A stretch of 13,951 nucleotides of DNA from an uncultured Eubacteriales bacterium. GTDB lineage: Bacteria > Bacillota > Clostridia > Oscillospirales > CAG-272. Made by a program: the position numbers and the translations under genes. Positions 5,510 to 13,854 of the stretch are shown piece after piece. The stretch spans positions 1-13,951 of the forward strand of contig URHI01000043.1 in NCBI GenBank assembly GCA_900547565.1, given 5' to 3'. The notes under the pieces were generated by a model. It was not told the origin of the DNA. It made no database searches and worked only from the letters and a program-made list of their open reading frames with translations. Positions within the stretch are counted from its first letter, which is position 1; each line of letters opens with the position of its first letter.

Positions 5510-7996
5510 ATGAAAAAGGCATTAGTAATTCTGCTTGTGCTGTCCATGCTGCTCGGTATGGCCGTTGTTGCTCCTCTCGGTGTTGCCGCTGAGGACGAGA
5601 CCAAGGTCGGTACTGTAGCTGCGGACTATAAGCCCGAGGGAACCGCTGTGTCCAGCGCAGCCGAATTCGCTGCAATGGATCCCGCAGGAAAGTATTATCT
5701 CTCCGCGGATATCACGATTTCCGAAACTTACACATCTGTTTTCACCGGAACCTTCGACGGTAACGGCCACACCGTGACCGTGTCCGCCCCTATGTTCCTG
5801 ACCGTAAACGGAACTGTCTGCAACCTTATTGTTGAAGGCTCCATCCGTGTCGAGGCCGGAACAACGGTAGATGGTAATATAGTCGGTGCCGTTGCCAACC
5901 GTGCATGCTACGGCGGCGATGCCAGCTTCTACAACATTGCCAACTACGCGTCCTTACTGTCCTTCGCAACCGGTATGGCCGGTATCGTCGGACGCGGCGG
6001 CAACTATCAGGAAGATACATATACGCTTACCATAAAGAACTGCGCCAACTACGCACCTATTACCACCGATTTTGCCAGCGCCAACAAGGATTCCGGCGGT
6101 ATCCTCGGTTATTTCCAGGGCAACCACGCATCAGGTGTTATGCAGCTGGTCATTGAGGACTGCGTAAACTACGGCACAATCAACGCCTGCGGACGTCCCG
6201 GCGGTATTATCGGCGTTACCGATTCCTCTGCAACGCTCAGAAACTGCATCAACAACGGAGACATTCAGGCTATCGATAACTACTGCGGCGGTATCGCTGC
6301 ACGTCTTGGCGACAACTACAAGAAAGGCGCAAACTCACTTAAAAACGCCACCGGCACGACGATTCTCGTTGAGAACTGCGTGAACAACGGTAAGGTTACC
6401 TACAGCGGCAAGAAAGCCGCTCAGGTCGGCGGTATCTGCGGATATTTAGGCATTTCCAAAGCCACCACATTCAAGAACTGCACCAACAACGGTGAGATCA
6501 CCGGCGTTTTCGGCGGCCAGAGCGGTAACTTTGGCGGCATTGTCGGCGCGAGCGACGAGTTGAATGACAGCGTTAAAACGCTTAATGGTGTCCTTACCTT
6601 CGAGAACTGCACTAACAACGCCAATGTTACCGTTCCGGACGGCTGGGCGAAGAACTCTATGGTCGGCGGTATTATGGGCTTTGACCTTTCTCACGCCGAT
6701 ACCAAGTTTGTCAACTGTGTCAACAAGGGTGACATCACCAACCGCGGTGTTGCAGGTGTCAAAAGCCTTCATTGCAATACCGGTGGTATCATTGGCAACA
6801 TTAAGTTCAGACGTAGCTTTGTAGATTGCTATAACTTTGGCGATATTACCGGCGCTACATTGATGACTACAGCTTCAAGCTGGACTACCGGCGGTATTGT
6901 TGGTTATGTTAACTACAGTACATTAGTGGCGTTGAAATCTTCCGAGTTCACTCGTTGCGGTAACATGGGTAATGTTACGGGCGGCGGCCTTCAGACCGGC
7001 GGTCTGGTTGGCTATCACTGGGGCTGGGGTGAACGAGGAATCGGCGCCAACTTCACCTACTGCTTCAATACCGGCGATGTAACAGGTCCGAACTTCGTCA
7101 GCGGACTTCTCGGATATATCAATTCCTCTTGCGTTTCTGTCAAATACTGCTATGTTGCCGGTAAGGTAACCTGCACAAAGGCTGCTACTGCCGTTGCATC
7201 CGGCGATAGTGTTAAGCAACAGGTTGAATACACCTTCAATGAGGGCGGCAAGGACTACTACTTCTATGCTCCTCTTGCAGGCAAGGTTACAATCACCGGA
7301 ACTACGGTTAAGATCGACACCGTAGATGCTATTACATCTGTTTCCAACGGCGATACAGTTGCTAAGGATAAAATTTACGCCTTCACCTCCGGAAGCGACA
7401 CATATCTGTTCAAGGCAAATGCCAACGGTACCGTCAATATCAGCGGCACTACCGTTACCATCGGCACAAGCACAACTGCAATCTATACCGGCAAGATCAA
7501 CTCTCTTGATATACCGGTTTACGATCACCGCATCAACTCACGCGCACTGTTCTGGAGCAATGCAGAGTACAGTCCGGTTGATTTCTCTATCAACGTGATT
7601 GCCGAGGATTGCGCAGGACTCGACTATGTCTGCGGCTCAGGCAATGTGGTTCAGGTGCTCGGTATGACCACCGATGCTGCTCCCAAGTACACTGCCGCGC
7701 AGTTCAAGTCAGGTGAGGTCGCCGTTAAGCTGAATACTCTCAGCGGAACCGATTACTACCGTCAGAACCTGCTGAGCTCCATATTCGTGGTTGATGAATA
7801 TCCGACCACCGATGCTACTCACGCTAAGGTCATCGAGTCTGCCGGCAGCTACACTAACGTGCTGTTCGACATGAACCCCGACGGAACTCCTGCCACCGGT
7901 GATGCTACCGTTTACGTAGTTATCGCGCTGGCTGTGTCCTCTGTGGCTCTCGCAGCTTTGGTGATTTCCAAAAAGAGAAAGGCCGGAAACAACTGA
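5510..7996 (+). CDS. Secreted GLUG-repeat surface protein with sorting-like tail (paralogue 1)
   Basis: An 828-residue exported protein. Residues 1-27 form a signal peptide (MKKALVILLV, cleavage near GVAA-ED). Residues 43-110 match the usual entry to GLUG proteins (AAEFAAMD, KYYLSADITI, FTGTFDGNGHTV). About 11 to 12 repeats follow (142-557) of the form NCxNxGxI...GGIxG, for example near 177, 217, 245, 289, 323, 366, 402, 439, 482 and 517, which should fold into a beta-solenoid. Residues 559-655 are a tandem pair of 49-residue modules missing from the paralogue. A conserved C-terminal domain (about 700-790) precedes TPATGD (793-798), a hydrophobic helix and KKRK, a noncanonical cell-wall sorting or membrane anchor signal. 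Likely an adhesin or surface-layer-type protein; ligand unknown. Transcribed alone from a consensus promoter. Confidence 0.87.
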   Translation: MKKALVILLVLSMLLGMAVVAPLGVAAEDETKVGTVAADYKPEGTAVSSAAEFAAMDPAGKYYLSADITISETYTSVFTGTFDGNGHTVTVSAPMFLTVNGTVCNLIVEGSIRVEAGTTVDGNIVGAVANRACYGGDASFYNIANYASLLSFATGMAGIVGRGGNYQEDTYTLTIKNCANYAPITTDFASANKDSGGILGYFQGNHASGVMQLVIEDCVNYGTINACGRPGGIIGVTDSSATLRNCINNGDIQAIDNYCGGIAARLGDNYKKGANSLKNATGTTILVENCVNNGKVTYSGKKAAQVGGICGYLGISKATTFKNCTNNGEITGVFGGQSGNFGGIVGASDELNDSVKTLNGVLTFENCTNNANVTVPDGWAKNSMVGGIMGFDLSHADTKFVNCVNKGDITNRGVAGVKSLHCNTGGIIGNIKFRRSFVDCYNFGDITGATLMTTASSWTTGGIVGYVNYSTLVALKSSEFTRCGNMGNVTGGGLQTGGLVGYHWGWGERGIGANFTYCFNTGDVTGPNFVSGLLGYINSSCVSVKYCYVAGKVTCTKAATAVASGDSVKQQVEYTFNEGGKDYYFYAPLAGKVTITGTTVKIDTVDAITSVSNGDTVAKDKIYAFTSGSDTYLFKANANGTVNISGTTVTIGTSTTAIYTGKINSLDIPVYDHRINSRALFWSNAEYSPVDFSINVIAEDCAGLDYVCGSGNVVQVLGMTTDAAPKYTAAQFKSGEVAVKLNTLSGTDYYRQNLLSSIFVVDEYPTTDATHAKVIESAGSYTNVLFDMNPDGTPATGDATVYVVIALAVSSVALAALVISKKRKAGNN
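7184..7474 (+). repeat. In-gene tandem duplication of a 49-residue module
   Basis: Residues 559-606 and 607-655 of the first surface protein align with each other: YTFNEGGKDYYFYAPLAGKV then ITGTTVKI, against YAFTSGSDTYLFKANANGTV then NISGTTVTI. The units have diverged, so the duplication is not recent. Nothing equivalent is present in the neighbouring paralogue. Confidence 0.7.
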
Positions 7997-8012
7997 TCTG
8001 ACCTGTAAAATA

Positions 8013-8048
8013 CAGCAAACAGCCGGGCATATGCCCGGCTGTTTGCTG
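8013..8048 (+). terminator. 36-bp perfect palindrome after the first surface gene
   Basis: Two 18-base arms, 8013-8030 and 8031-8048, are perfect reverse complements. The 22-base core at 8020-8041 is identical to the core of the terminator at 10794-10830. It starts 16 bases after the stop codon. Only a weak T-rich stretch follows, unless the stem ends at 8041, in which case TTTGCTGCTTG serves as the tail. GCTGTTTGC recurs at 8063-8071. It likely forms the mRNA 3' end by termination or by blocking decay. Confidence 0.75.
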
Positions 8049-8226
8049 CTTGAAATACAGAAGCTGTTTGCCGTTTGCAGAATATCGTTTTGACGATGGC
8101 CTGAGATTTACAAATAATATAATGATGCGAACAAAACCAGTATATCCCTCGGTGTCTCCGCCGGAAGATGTTAAACATAAATTCATTTTTTGTTAACAAT
8201 TCGTACATATTTTTGAATAAAAGCAC

Positions 8227-8255
8227 TTGACAATATTTAAATTGCGTGGTATAAT
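8227..8255 (+). promoter_or_regulatory. Perfect-consensus promoter (distal) upstream of second surface gene
   Basis: TTGACA (8227-8232) and TATAAT (8250-8255) with a 17-base spacer, a full match to the vegetative consensus. The start would be near 8262, more than 300 bases before the next gene. It therefore drives either a long leader or a separate small RNA. The preceding stretch 8049-8226 is AT-rich and holds nothing else clear. Confidence 0.75.
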
Positions 8256-8304
8256 TAACACACTGCAGATACCGTGCCATTGAAACCTCAGTCGTGCATG
8301 TATA

Positions 8305-8383
8305 TGGACATTAATGCCCCTTTGCGTTGGCATTAACGGCAGCGCGGATACATATGATGTTAATGAAAGTATGAAAATGTCCA
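8305..8383 (+). promoter_or_regulatory. Structured leader or small RNA with alternative pairings
   Basis: TGGACATT (8305-8312) pairs with AATGTCCA (8376-8383) to close a domain. Inside, TTAATGCC (8311-8318) pairs with GGCATTAA (8329-8336). The same strand can instead pair CATTAAC (8331-8337) with GTTAATG (8359-8365). The two inner helices cannot form together, the layout expected of a switch. It lies downstream of the perfect promoter at 8227. I do not recognise a known riboswitch class, and the repeats could also be protein binding sites in DNA. Confidence 0.45.
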
Positions 8384-8415
8384 AATTGTGAATAAATAAT
8401 CGCCAAAAAGTAAAT

Positions 8416-8435
8416 TTCCCGAAAAATATCGGGAA
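8416..8435. repeat. Hairpin TTCCCGA/TCGGGAA between the two promoters
   Basis: A perfect 7-bp stem (8416-8422 and 8429-8435) with a 6-base AT-rich loop. On the plus strand no T-run follows; on the minus strand a T-rich stretch follows. It could be the 3' boundary of a short transcript from the promoter at 8227, or a leader hairpin. Confidence 0.4.
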
Positions 8436-8462
8436 TACTCACAATTATTTGCGCGAAAGGTA

Positions 8463-8491
8463 TTGACAAACGGCGCTGTTTTCTTTATAGT
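8463..8491 (+). promoter_or_regulatory. Proximal promoter of the second surface gene
   Basis: TTGACA (8463-8468) and TATAGT (8486-8491) with a 17-base spacer. Start expected near 8498, giving an 82-base leader that contains a weak hairpin GTTGG/CCAAC (8504-8508, 8519-8523) and the ribosome binding site AAAGGAG just before the ATG. Confidence 0.8.
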
Positions 8492-8579
8492 TATACTGAC
8501 AGAGTTGGTGGTCTTGCCCCAACATTAAAAAGCATGTTTTATTATTTTAATAATTGAACATATCAAAAAGGAGAACAAC

Positions 8580-10775
8580 ATGAAAAAGGCATTACTTATT
8601 CTGCTTGCTCTGACCATGATCATGAGCATGACAGTGCTCGCTCCTGTCAGCGCCTCCGCTGCGGACGAGGAAACCGCTGTCGGTTCTGTCGCGGCAGACT
8701 ACAAGCCTGAGGGCACTGCTGTAACTACAGCAGAGGAATTCGCCGCTATGGATGCTGAAGGGCAGTATTATCTTGCGGCTGATATCACTTTGAACTCCAC
8801 ATATGTGTCGGAATTCAAGGGAACATTGGATGGCGGGGGACATACAATTTATTTGAGTGTTCCTGCATTTGATACTTTCAGTGGTAACGTCAAGAACCTT
8901 ATTCTTGATGTTTCCGACCGAATTATCACTGGTGGAGATGGGGAGACTGGTTTTGCAGCATTTGCTTGTAAGACTAACGGAATGACAGCTGTTAATGTTT
9001 GCAATATGGCTCACGTCTATAGTGGTGCTAATAACGTTGCGGGCTTTGTTGCTGAAGCATACGGCACAACTAAATTTGAAAATTGCGTCAACTATGGTTC
9101 AATTACTACTACAGTAGGTGCCGTTGCCGGTTTTCTTGCGTATGGCAATGATGTTAACCTGACGTTTATCAACTGTGTTAACGATGCCGATATAGCGAAC
9201 ACGGAAACATTAAAGGCCGCTGCTGGTATTGTTGCTTTGACCGGAACTAACAGCAGCACAGATACTTCAGTATGCACTACATTTGAAAATTGCGTCAATA
9301 ACGGCGATATTCTTGGCGGAGCACAGGTCGGTGGTATTGCCGGTTTCACCATGATGAATGCTGTGTTCATGAAATGCACTAACACTGGTAAGGTTTACGG
9401 CAACCAGCAAAAGGCTAATCTCGCACTTGACAGCTTAAACAAAGCACACGAAGGTGCTTATTGCGGAGGTATTGTTTCTCGTTGCGGCAACGATAAGGCA
9501 ATATCTGCAAAAGATGTTAAGAGCATTTTGACTGATTGCAAGAACTTTGGTGAGATAATCAGTGACAGAGATCAGGTTGGTGGTATAACTGCTTTCAGCA
9601 AGACGTCTTACTATGCAACCAATTGCGTTAACAAGGGGCTTGTAATGCTTGATATGGGTCCTGGCGAACATGGTTATGCTGCTGGTATTTTAGCAAGCTT
9701 AGCTAATGATAAAAAAGGTGTTACCACCTGTCTTATTGAAAGTTGCGTCAATGACGGTACCATTATTGCGGATAACCGTGTTGGCGGTATCTTGGGTACA
9801 GCCGGCGGTAAAAAGCATAATGCTTCCGCAAATGGATATAGAGTAACAAAGTGTGCAAACACGGGCGACATATATTCATATGCTTATTACCTCGATGCAG
9901 AAGGTAATATTGCAAAAGTTAGCGGCACTGCAGGTGCTGGAGGTATTATAGGTTATATATATGGTTCTAAGAGTTCTACTAATCAGGTTGGATTTGTTGA
10001 ATATTGTACTAATACCGGTAACCTTTATTCCTCACAGTTCTGTAGCCCATGGTTTGCCTATACAAATGAGCTTAATACGGTAATTAAATTCTGCGTTTTC
10101 GGCGGAACTATGAACAAGATTGGTTATATTTCCGATTATACGACAGATATCGACCTGAAAGCAGACATTGAAACTAAGGATGACCCTGCTATTAAGCACT
10201 GCTTTGCGCTCATGGGGTGCTCAAGTGCTCATTATGATTACTTTGCTACATATGATAGTGAAGGTAAGGCAATTTCGTTGAGCAGAACTATTTTGGACGA
10301 TAGCAAAGTGTCAGATACCATACCCGGTGAGTTATTATTGGCTGATAACTACATTTTGGACAATTGTGGCCTTGATTATTTTAACTACGCTTTGGATGAT
10401 AAAAATTCCAGTAACAGGATTGGCATTGATGTTGCTATTTCCAGTGGATTAGTGACAGTCGTTGATGAGAGTAAATTCACAAGCGGTGAGTTGACATTCA
10501 TGATGAATGAAAAAATTGGTGAAACTGTTTTTTATCAGAACGTAAATGACAGAATTTTTACACAGGTTGATAAGTGTCCCACTACAGACGCAACACATGC
10601 AAAAATCATGTATTCTGCTATTGAAGGCAAGTACATTAACCTGCTGTTCGATATGAACCCCGACGGAACTCCTGCTACCGGTGATGCTACCGTTTACGTA
10701 GTTATCACGCTGGCTGTGTCCGCTGTGGCTCTTGCAGGCTTGGTTATTTCCAAAAAGAGAAAGGTCAGAAACTGA
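8580..10775 (+). CDS. Secreted GLUG-repeat surface protein with sorting-like tail (paralogue 2)
   Basis: A 731-residue paralogue of the protein encoded just upstream. The signal peptide is MKKALLILLALTM with cleavage near SASA-ADEE. An entry region (AEEFAAMD, YYLAADITL, FKGTLDGGGHTI) is followed by about nine repeats of the NCxNxGxI...GGIxG type, for example NCVNNGDILGGAQVGGIAGF, DCKNFGEIISDRDQVGGITAF and SCVNDGTIIADNRVGGILG. The C-terminal domain (about 595-690) contains KFTSGEL and PTTDATHAK, as in the paralogue. It ends TPATGD (697-702), a hydrophobic helix and KKRK. It lacks the extra 49-residue modules. The middle of the gene is clearly more AT-rich than paralogue 1, while its 3' end is nearly the same sequence (119 of 129 bases by eye). 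Probably an alternative surface adhesin or binding protein; ligand unknown. Confidence 0.87.
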   Translation: MKKALLILLALTMIMSMTVLAPVSASAADEETAVGSVAADYKPEGTAVTTAEEFAAMDAEGQYYLAADITLNSTYVSEFKGTLDGGGHTIYLSVPAFDTFSGNVKNLILDVSDRIITGGDGETGFAAFACKTNGMTAVNVCNMAHVYSGANNVAGFVAEAYGTTKFENCVNYGSITTTVGAVAGFLAYGNDVNLTFINCVNDADIANTETLKAAAGIVALTGTNSSTDTSVCTTFENCVNNGDILGGAQVGGIAGFTMMNAVFMKCTNTGKVYGNQQKANLALDSLNKAHEGAYCGGIVSRCGNDKAISAKDVKSILTDCKNFGEIISDRDQVGGITAFSKTSYYATNCVNKGLVMLDMGPGEHGYAAGILASLANDKKGVTTCLIESCVNDGTIIADNRVGGILGTAGGKKHNASANGYRVTKCANTGDIYSYAYYLDAEGNIAKVSGTAGAGGIIGYIYGSKSSTNQVGFVEYCTNTGNLYSSQFCSPWFAYTNELNTVIKFCVFGGTMNKIGYISDYTTDIDLKADIETKDDPAIKHCFALMGCSSAHYDYFATYDSEGKAISLSRTILDDSKVSDTIPGELLLADNYILDNCGLDYFNYALDDKNSSNRIGIDVAISSGLVTVVDESKFTSGELTFMMNEKIGETVFYQNVNDRIFTQVDKCPTTDATHAKIMYSAIEGKYINLLFDMNPDGTPATGDATVYVVITLAVSAVALAGLVISKKRKVRN

Positions 10776-10793
10776 TCTGATCGTCAAAATATG

Positions 10794-10830
10794 ATCCCCA
10801 GCCGGGCATATGCCCGGCTGGGGATTTTTT
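10794..10830 (+). terminator. Intrinsic terminator of the second surface gene
   Basis: A 16-bp perfect stem (10794-10809 and 10810-10825) ends in a run of six T (10825-10830), a textbook intrinsic terminator. Its 22-base core (10799-10820) is identical to the palindrome after the first surface gene. Confidence 0.92.
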
Positions 10831-11109
10831 ATGCCTTTCATGAAAAACGATTGCCGCTATGATAGACTACGGTGAAAAATCACAGCGTTAATATTTTCCG
10901 GAATGTGGTTATACCTTATGCGGAGCGAACAATGCCGCCTGCATGATATATCATCATATGATCTTGCTGAGAAGCGTTTATAGCACAGACTTATACGCGC
11001 CGGGTCTGATGCAGGTTGTGATCATGGCTCGGAATTATTCATTACGCATATCGTCAGCCGTTTCCGAATATATTTTACATAGTAAACTGTAAAATACCGG
11101 AGCTTGCTG
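10831..11109. other. Intergenic stretch before the calcium ATPase, with dyads
   Basis: No gene is seen. It contains overlapping palindromes at 10943-10954 (ATGATATATCAT) and 10953-10962 (ATCATATGAT). The dyad TTTTACA/TGTAAAA (11073-11079 and 11088-11094) ends five bases before the GGAG ribosome binding site of the ATPase gene. No promoter with two good boxes was found, so the ATPase promoter is undetermined. Confidence 0.5.
11073..11094 (+). promoter_or_regulatory. Possible operator upstream of the calcium ATPase
   Basis: TTTTACA and TGTAAAA form a perfect 7-bp dyad with an 8-base centre, immediately before the ribosome binding site at 11099. The TTACA...TGTAA halves resemble sites for winged-helix repressors, but their spacing differs from the CopY/BlaI consensus. 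It could equally be a leader hairpin. The regulator is unknown. Confidence 0.4.
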
Positions 11110-13854
11110 ATGAACAAAACATATAAATTTCAACAATCCAACAACCGCCCGACGTCCCAACCTGCCGCCAGTGGGCACAACAGCACCGGCGGCATAGAAT
11201 TTTTTCTTGCGCCGTCCGGACTGACGCCCGAACAGGTCGAAAAATCAAGGCGTGAGCACGGTTCCAATCAGATGAGCCAGCACAAAGGCCCCGGATTTGT
11301 CAGTCGCTTACTGAAGAATCTGACTGATCCGGTTATACGCATACTGCTCGGAGCACTGGTAATCAACATACTGTTTACGCTACGCGACGGTGACTGGATC
11401 GAGTGTGTAGGAATCGGAGTATCGGTCGTATTGGCGACATTGATCTCAACGCTGTCCGAGCAGGGAAGCGAGAATGCTTTCAAGCGTCTGAGCCGTCAGG
11501 TCGGGCAGGAGTTCTGCCGTGTAAGGCGCTCGCGCGGTGTGGTGAATTTGCCGGTGAGTGATGTTGTGGTCGGAGACGTTGTATTACTCGCCCCCGGTGA
11601 CAGAATACCGGCAGACGGCTTTATGGTCAGCGGCAAAATAGGAGTAGATCAGTCCGCACTTACGGGAGAGTCACAGGAGATATTCAAGGCACCTGCTACC
11701 CGTGGGCGCCTTGATGTGTCATGCCTGACTCCGTCAAGGCTTGAACCGTCAGCCACCTATGCTGTTTTTCGCGGCTGTGCTGTTATGAACGGTGAGGGAG
11801 AGGCGGTTATTGCCCGTGTAGGCGACGCGACCATGTTGGGTGAGATCTCACGCGAAGTCCAGGCTGAAACACGTGCCAGCCCGCTCAAAATACGTCTGGC
11901 CAAGCTGGCAAAGCAGATAAGTATACTCGGTTACATTATGGCGGCGCTGGTCATTGCGGTAAGTATTGCCGACGCTGTGCTGCTTGACAGCGGCTGGCAG
12001 CCCGATGTAATACTGTCAAAGCTTGAGGACTGGCGTTTTATGCTGTCAACGCTGCTGCACGCGCTGACGCTGGGGTTGACCGTGATAGTCGTTGCGGTGC
12101 CGGAGGGGTTGCCGATGATGATAGCAGTTGTGCTGTCGGCCAACATACGCCGAATGGTGCGTGACCAGGTGCTGGTACGGCGCCCGGTCGGCATTGAGGC
12201 GGCAGGCAGCATGAACATACTGTTCACTGACAAGACCGGCACACTGACCGAAGGACGGCTGACTGTAGGCGAGATATATGCGGGTAATGGCCGGTCTTTT
12301 CAGGGAACAGACGCGCTACGGCGTCGCGGCGGCGAGATATACAACGGATTTTGTCGCGGATGTCTTTACAACAATTCGGCTGTTGTAGGTGCTGACGGTA
12401 TCAGCGGCGGCAATTCGACCGACCGTGCACTGCTGTCTGCCCTGCCTCCAGGCTGGAGTGGCGGGGCGAGAGTGGTTAAGCGTCAGCCGTTTGACAGCGC
12501 ACGCAAATACTCCTCAGCCGCGCTGTCCGATGGGCGAGTGCTTGTCAAGGGAGCGCCGGAGCTGCTTTTGCCCTATGTTCGAGACATAATGACGCCGGAC
12601 GGCACGCCGCGACCGGCCGACAGCGCGGCGATCTCTGCGTGGCTGTCCGGTGTAAACCGCACCGGTGCCCGTACACTCATGCTGGCTGAGGGGCGGCGTG
12701 GATTGAGTCCGGATCAGATGGGCGGGTTAACACTTATCTGTGTTGTTACGCTTGAGGATCACCTGCGGCGTGAAGCGCCGGGAGCTGTGTCGGAGCTGCG
12801 CGGCGCCGGAATACATGTTGTTATGATAACAGGCGACAGCCGCGAGACTGCGGAGGCTATCGCGCGCAGATGCGGAATAATCGGGCGGGGCGTGGATATG
12901 TGTCTGAGCGGAGATGAGCTGGCACGCATGTCCGATCACAAGCTGAGCGAGCTGTTGCCGCGTATAGGTGTTATCGCCCGGGCACTTCCGACCGATAAAA
13001 GCCGTCTTGTACGTATATCTCAGGAGGCGGGGCTTGTAACCGGCATGACGGGCGACGGTATTAACGACGCGCCCGCGCTCAAGCGTGCCGACATCGGTTT
13101 TGCTATGGGAAGCGGAACGCAGGTTGCCAAAGATGCCGGTGATATCATTATTCTTGATAATAATCTGGCATCGGTTTGCCGTGCGGTGTTGTACGGGCGC
13201 AATATTTTCAAGAGCATACGTAAATTCATAACTCTGCAGCTGACTATGAACTTCTGTGCTGTCGGCGTGTCAATGGCCGGGCCGTTTATCGGTATCGATG
13301 CCCCGGTGACGGTCGTACAGATGCTGTGGATCAACATTATTATGGACACTTTGGGAGGGCTGGCGTTTGCCGGTGAGCCCCCGCTTGAGTCGTGCATGAG
13401 GGAACGTCCGAAACGGCGCGATGAGCCGATCCTGAACCGTTATATGGTCAATGAGATAGTGCTCTTGGGTGGCTTTACGGTCGGGCTGTGTCTGCTGTTT
13501 CTTAAACTGCCGGGCATTGCCGCGCTTTTCCGCCCGGCACCGGACAACATATATCTTCTGACGGCGTTTTTTGCGCTGTTCATATTTGCATCGGTGTTCA
13601 ACTGCTTCAACGCACGAACGGACCGCTTGCGCCTGCTGGCGGGGATATCAGGCAATCCGACGTTTGTTTCTATCATGGCGGCCGTTCTGACCGTGCAGCT
13701 GATATTTGTATACCTCGGTGGAAGCGTCTTACGTACGGCTCCGCTGACGTTGAGGGAGCTTGGGGTCACCATGCTTTTGTCACTGGCCGTTTTTCCTGCA
13801 GACTTTATTCGCAAGCTATTGTGGAGGTTTTTCCGCGGCAGGCGTGGGTATTGA
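11110..13854 (+). CDS. PMCA-type calcium-transporting P-type ATPase
   Basis: A 914-residue P2-type cation pump, exporting calcium from the cytoplasm at the cost of ATP. Present in order: a polar N-tail (1-30), the cation ATPase N-domain, TM1-2 (about 75-115), the actuator motif TGES (185-188), TM3-4 with VAVPEGLP (328-335, E332), the phosphorylated D374 in DKTGTLTEG, nucleotide-binding KGAPE (480-484), TGD (574-576), and the hinge TGDGINDAP (D649, D653). The last membrane helices carry N714 in TM5 and N742/D746 in TM6 (WINIIMDT). Where SERCA pumps have a site-I glutamate in TM5 there is A717, and TM6 has M745 before the Asp, as in plasma-membrane (PMCA) pumps, implying one calcium per cycle. 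The ATG at 11110 follows GGAG by seven bases; an in-frame TTG at 11104 is less likely. No neighbour suggests an operon. Confidence 0.93.
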   Translation: MNKTYKFQQSNNRPTSQPAASGHNSTGGIEFFLAPSGLTPEQVEKSRREHGSNQMSQHKGPGFVSRLLKNLTDPVIRILLGALVINILFTLRDGDWIECVGIGVSVVLATLISTLSEQGSENAFKRLSRQVGQEFCRVRRSRGVVNLPVSDVVVGDVVLLAPGDRIPADGFMVSGKIGVDQSALTGESQEIFKAPATRGRLDVSCLTPSRLEPSATYAVFRGCAVMNGEGEAVIARVGDATMLGEISREVQAETRASPLKIRLAKLAKQISILGYIMAALVIAVSIADAVLLDSGWQPDVILSKLEDWRFMLSTLLHALTLGLTVIVVAVPEGLPMMIAVVLSANIRRMVRDQVLVRRPVGIEAAGSMNILFTDKTGTLTEGRLTVGEIYAGNGRSFQGTDALRRRGGEIYNGFCRGCLYNNSAVVGADGISGGNSTDRALLSALPPGWSGGARVVKRQPFDSARKYSSAALSDGRVLVKGAPELLLPYVRDIMTPDGTPRPADSAAISAWLSGVNRTGARTLMLAEGRRGLSPDQMGGLTLICVVTLEDHLRREAPGAVSELRGAGIHVVMITGDSRETAEAIARRCGIIGRGVDMCLSGDELARMSDHKLSELLPRIGVIARALPTDKSRLVRISQEAGLVTGMTGDGINDAPALKRADIGFAMGSGTQVAKDAGDIIILDNNLASVCRAVLYGRNIFKSIRKFITLQLTMNFCAVGVSMAGPFIGIDAPVTVVQMLWINIIMDTLGGLAFAGEPPLESCMRERPKRRDEPILNRYMVNEIVLLGGFTVGLCLLFLKLPGIAALFRPAPDNIYLLTAFFALFIFASVFNCFNARTDRLRLLAGISGNPTFVSIMAAVLTVQLIFVYLGGSVLRTAPLTLRELGVTMLLSLAVFPADFIRKLLWRFFRGRRGY

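Noticed and set aside
6923..7528. 201-residue frame antisense to the first surface gene
   Set aside because: Shadow of a repeat-rich coding region in which the true frame has a signal peptide, repeats and anchor.
8090..8118. TTGACG-N17-AATAAT as a third promoter before the second surface gene
   Set aside because: Both boxes deviate from consensus and two much better promoters lie downstream; chance match in AT-rich DNA is likely.
7912..8384. Short minus-strand frames in and beside the intergenic region before the second surface gene
   Set aside because: They overlap the terminator palindrome and the promoter elements, lack ribosome binding sites, and show no recognisable protein features.
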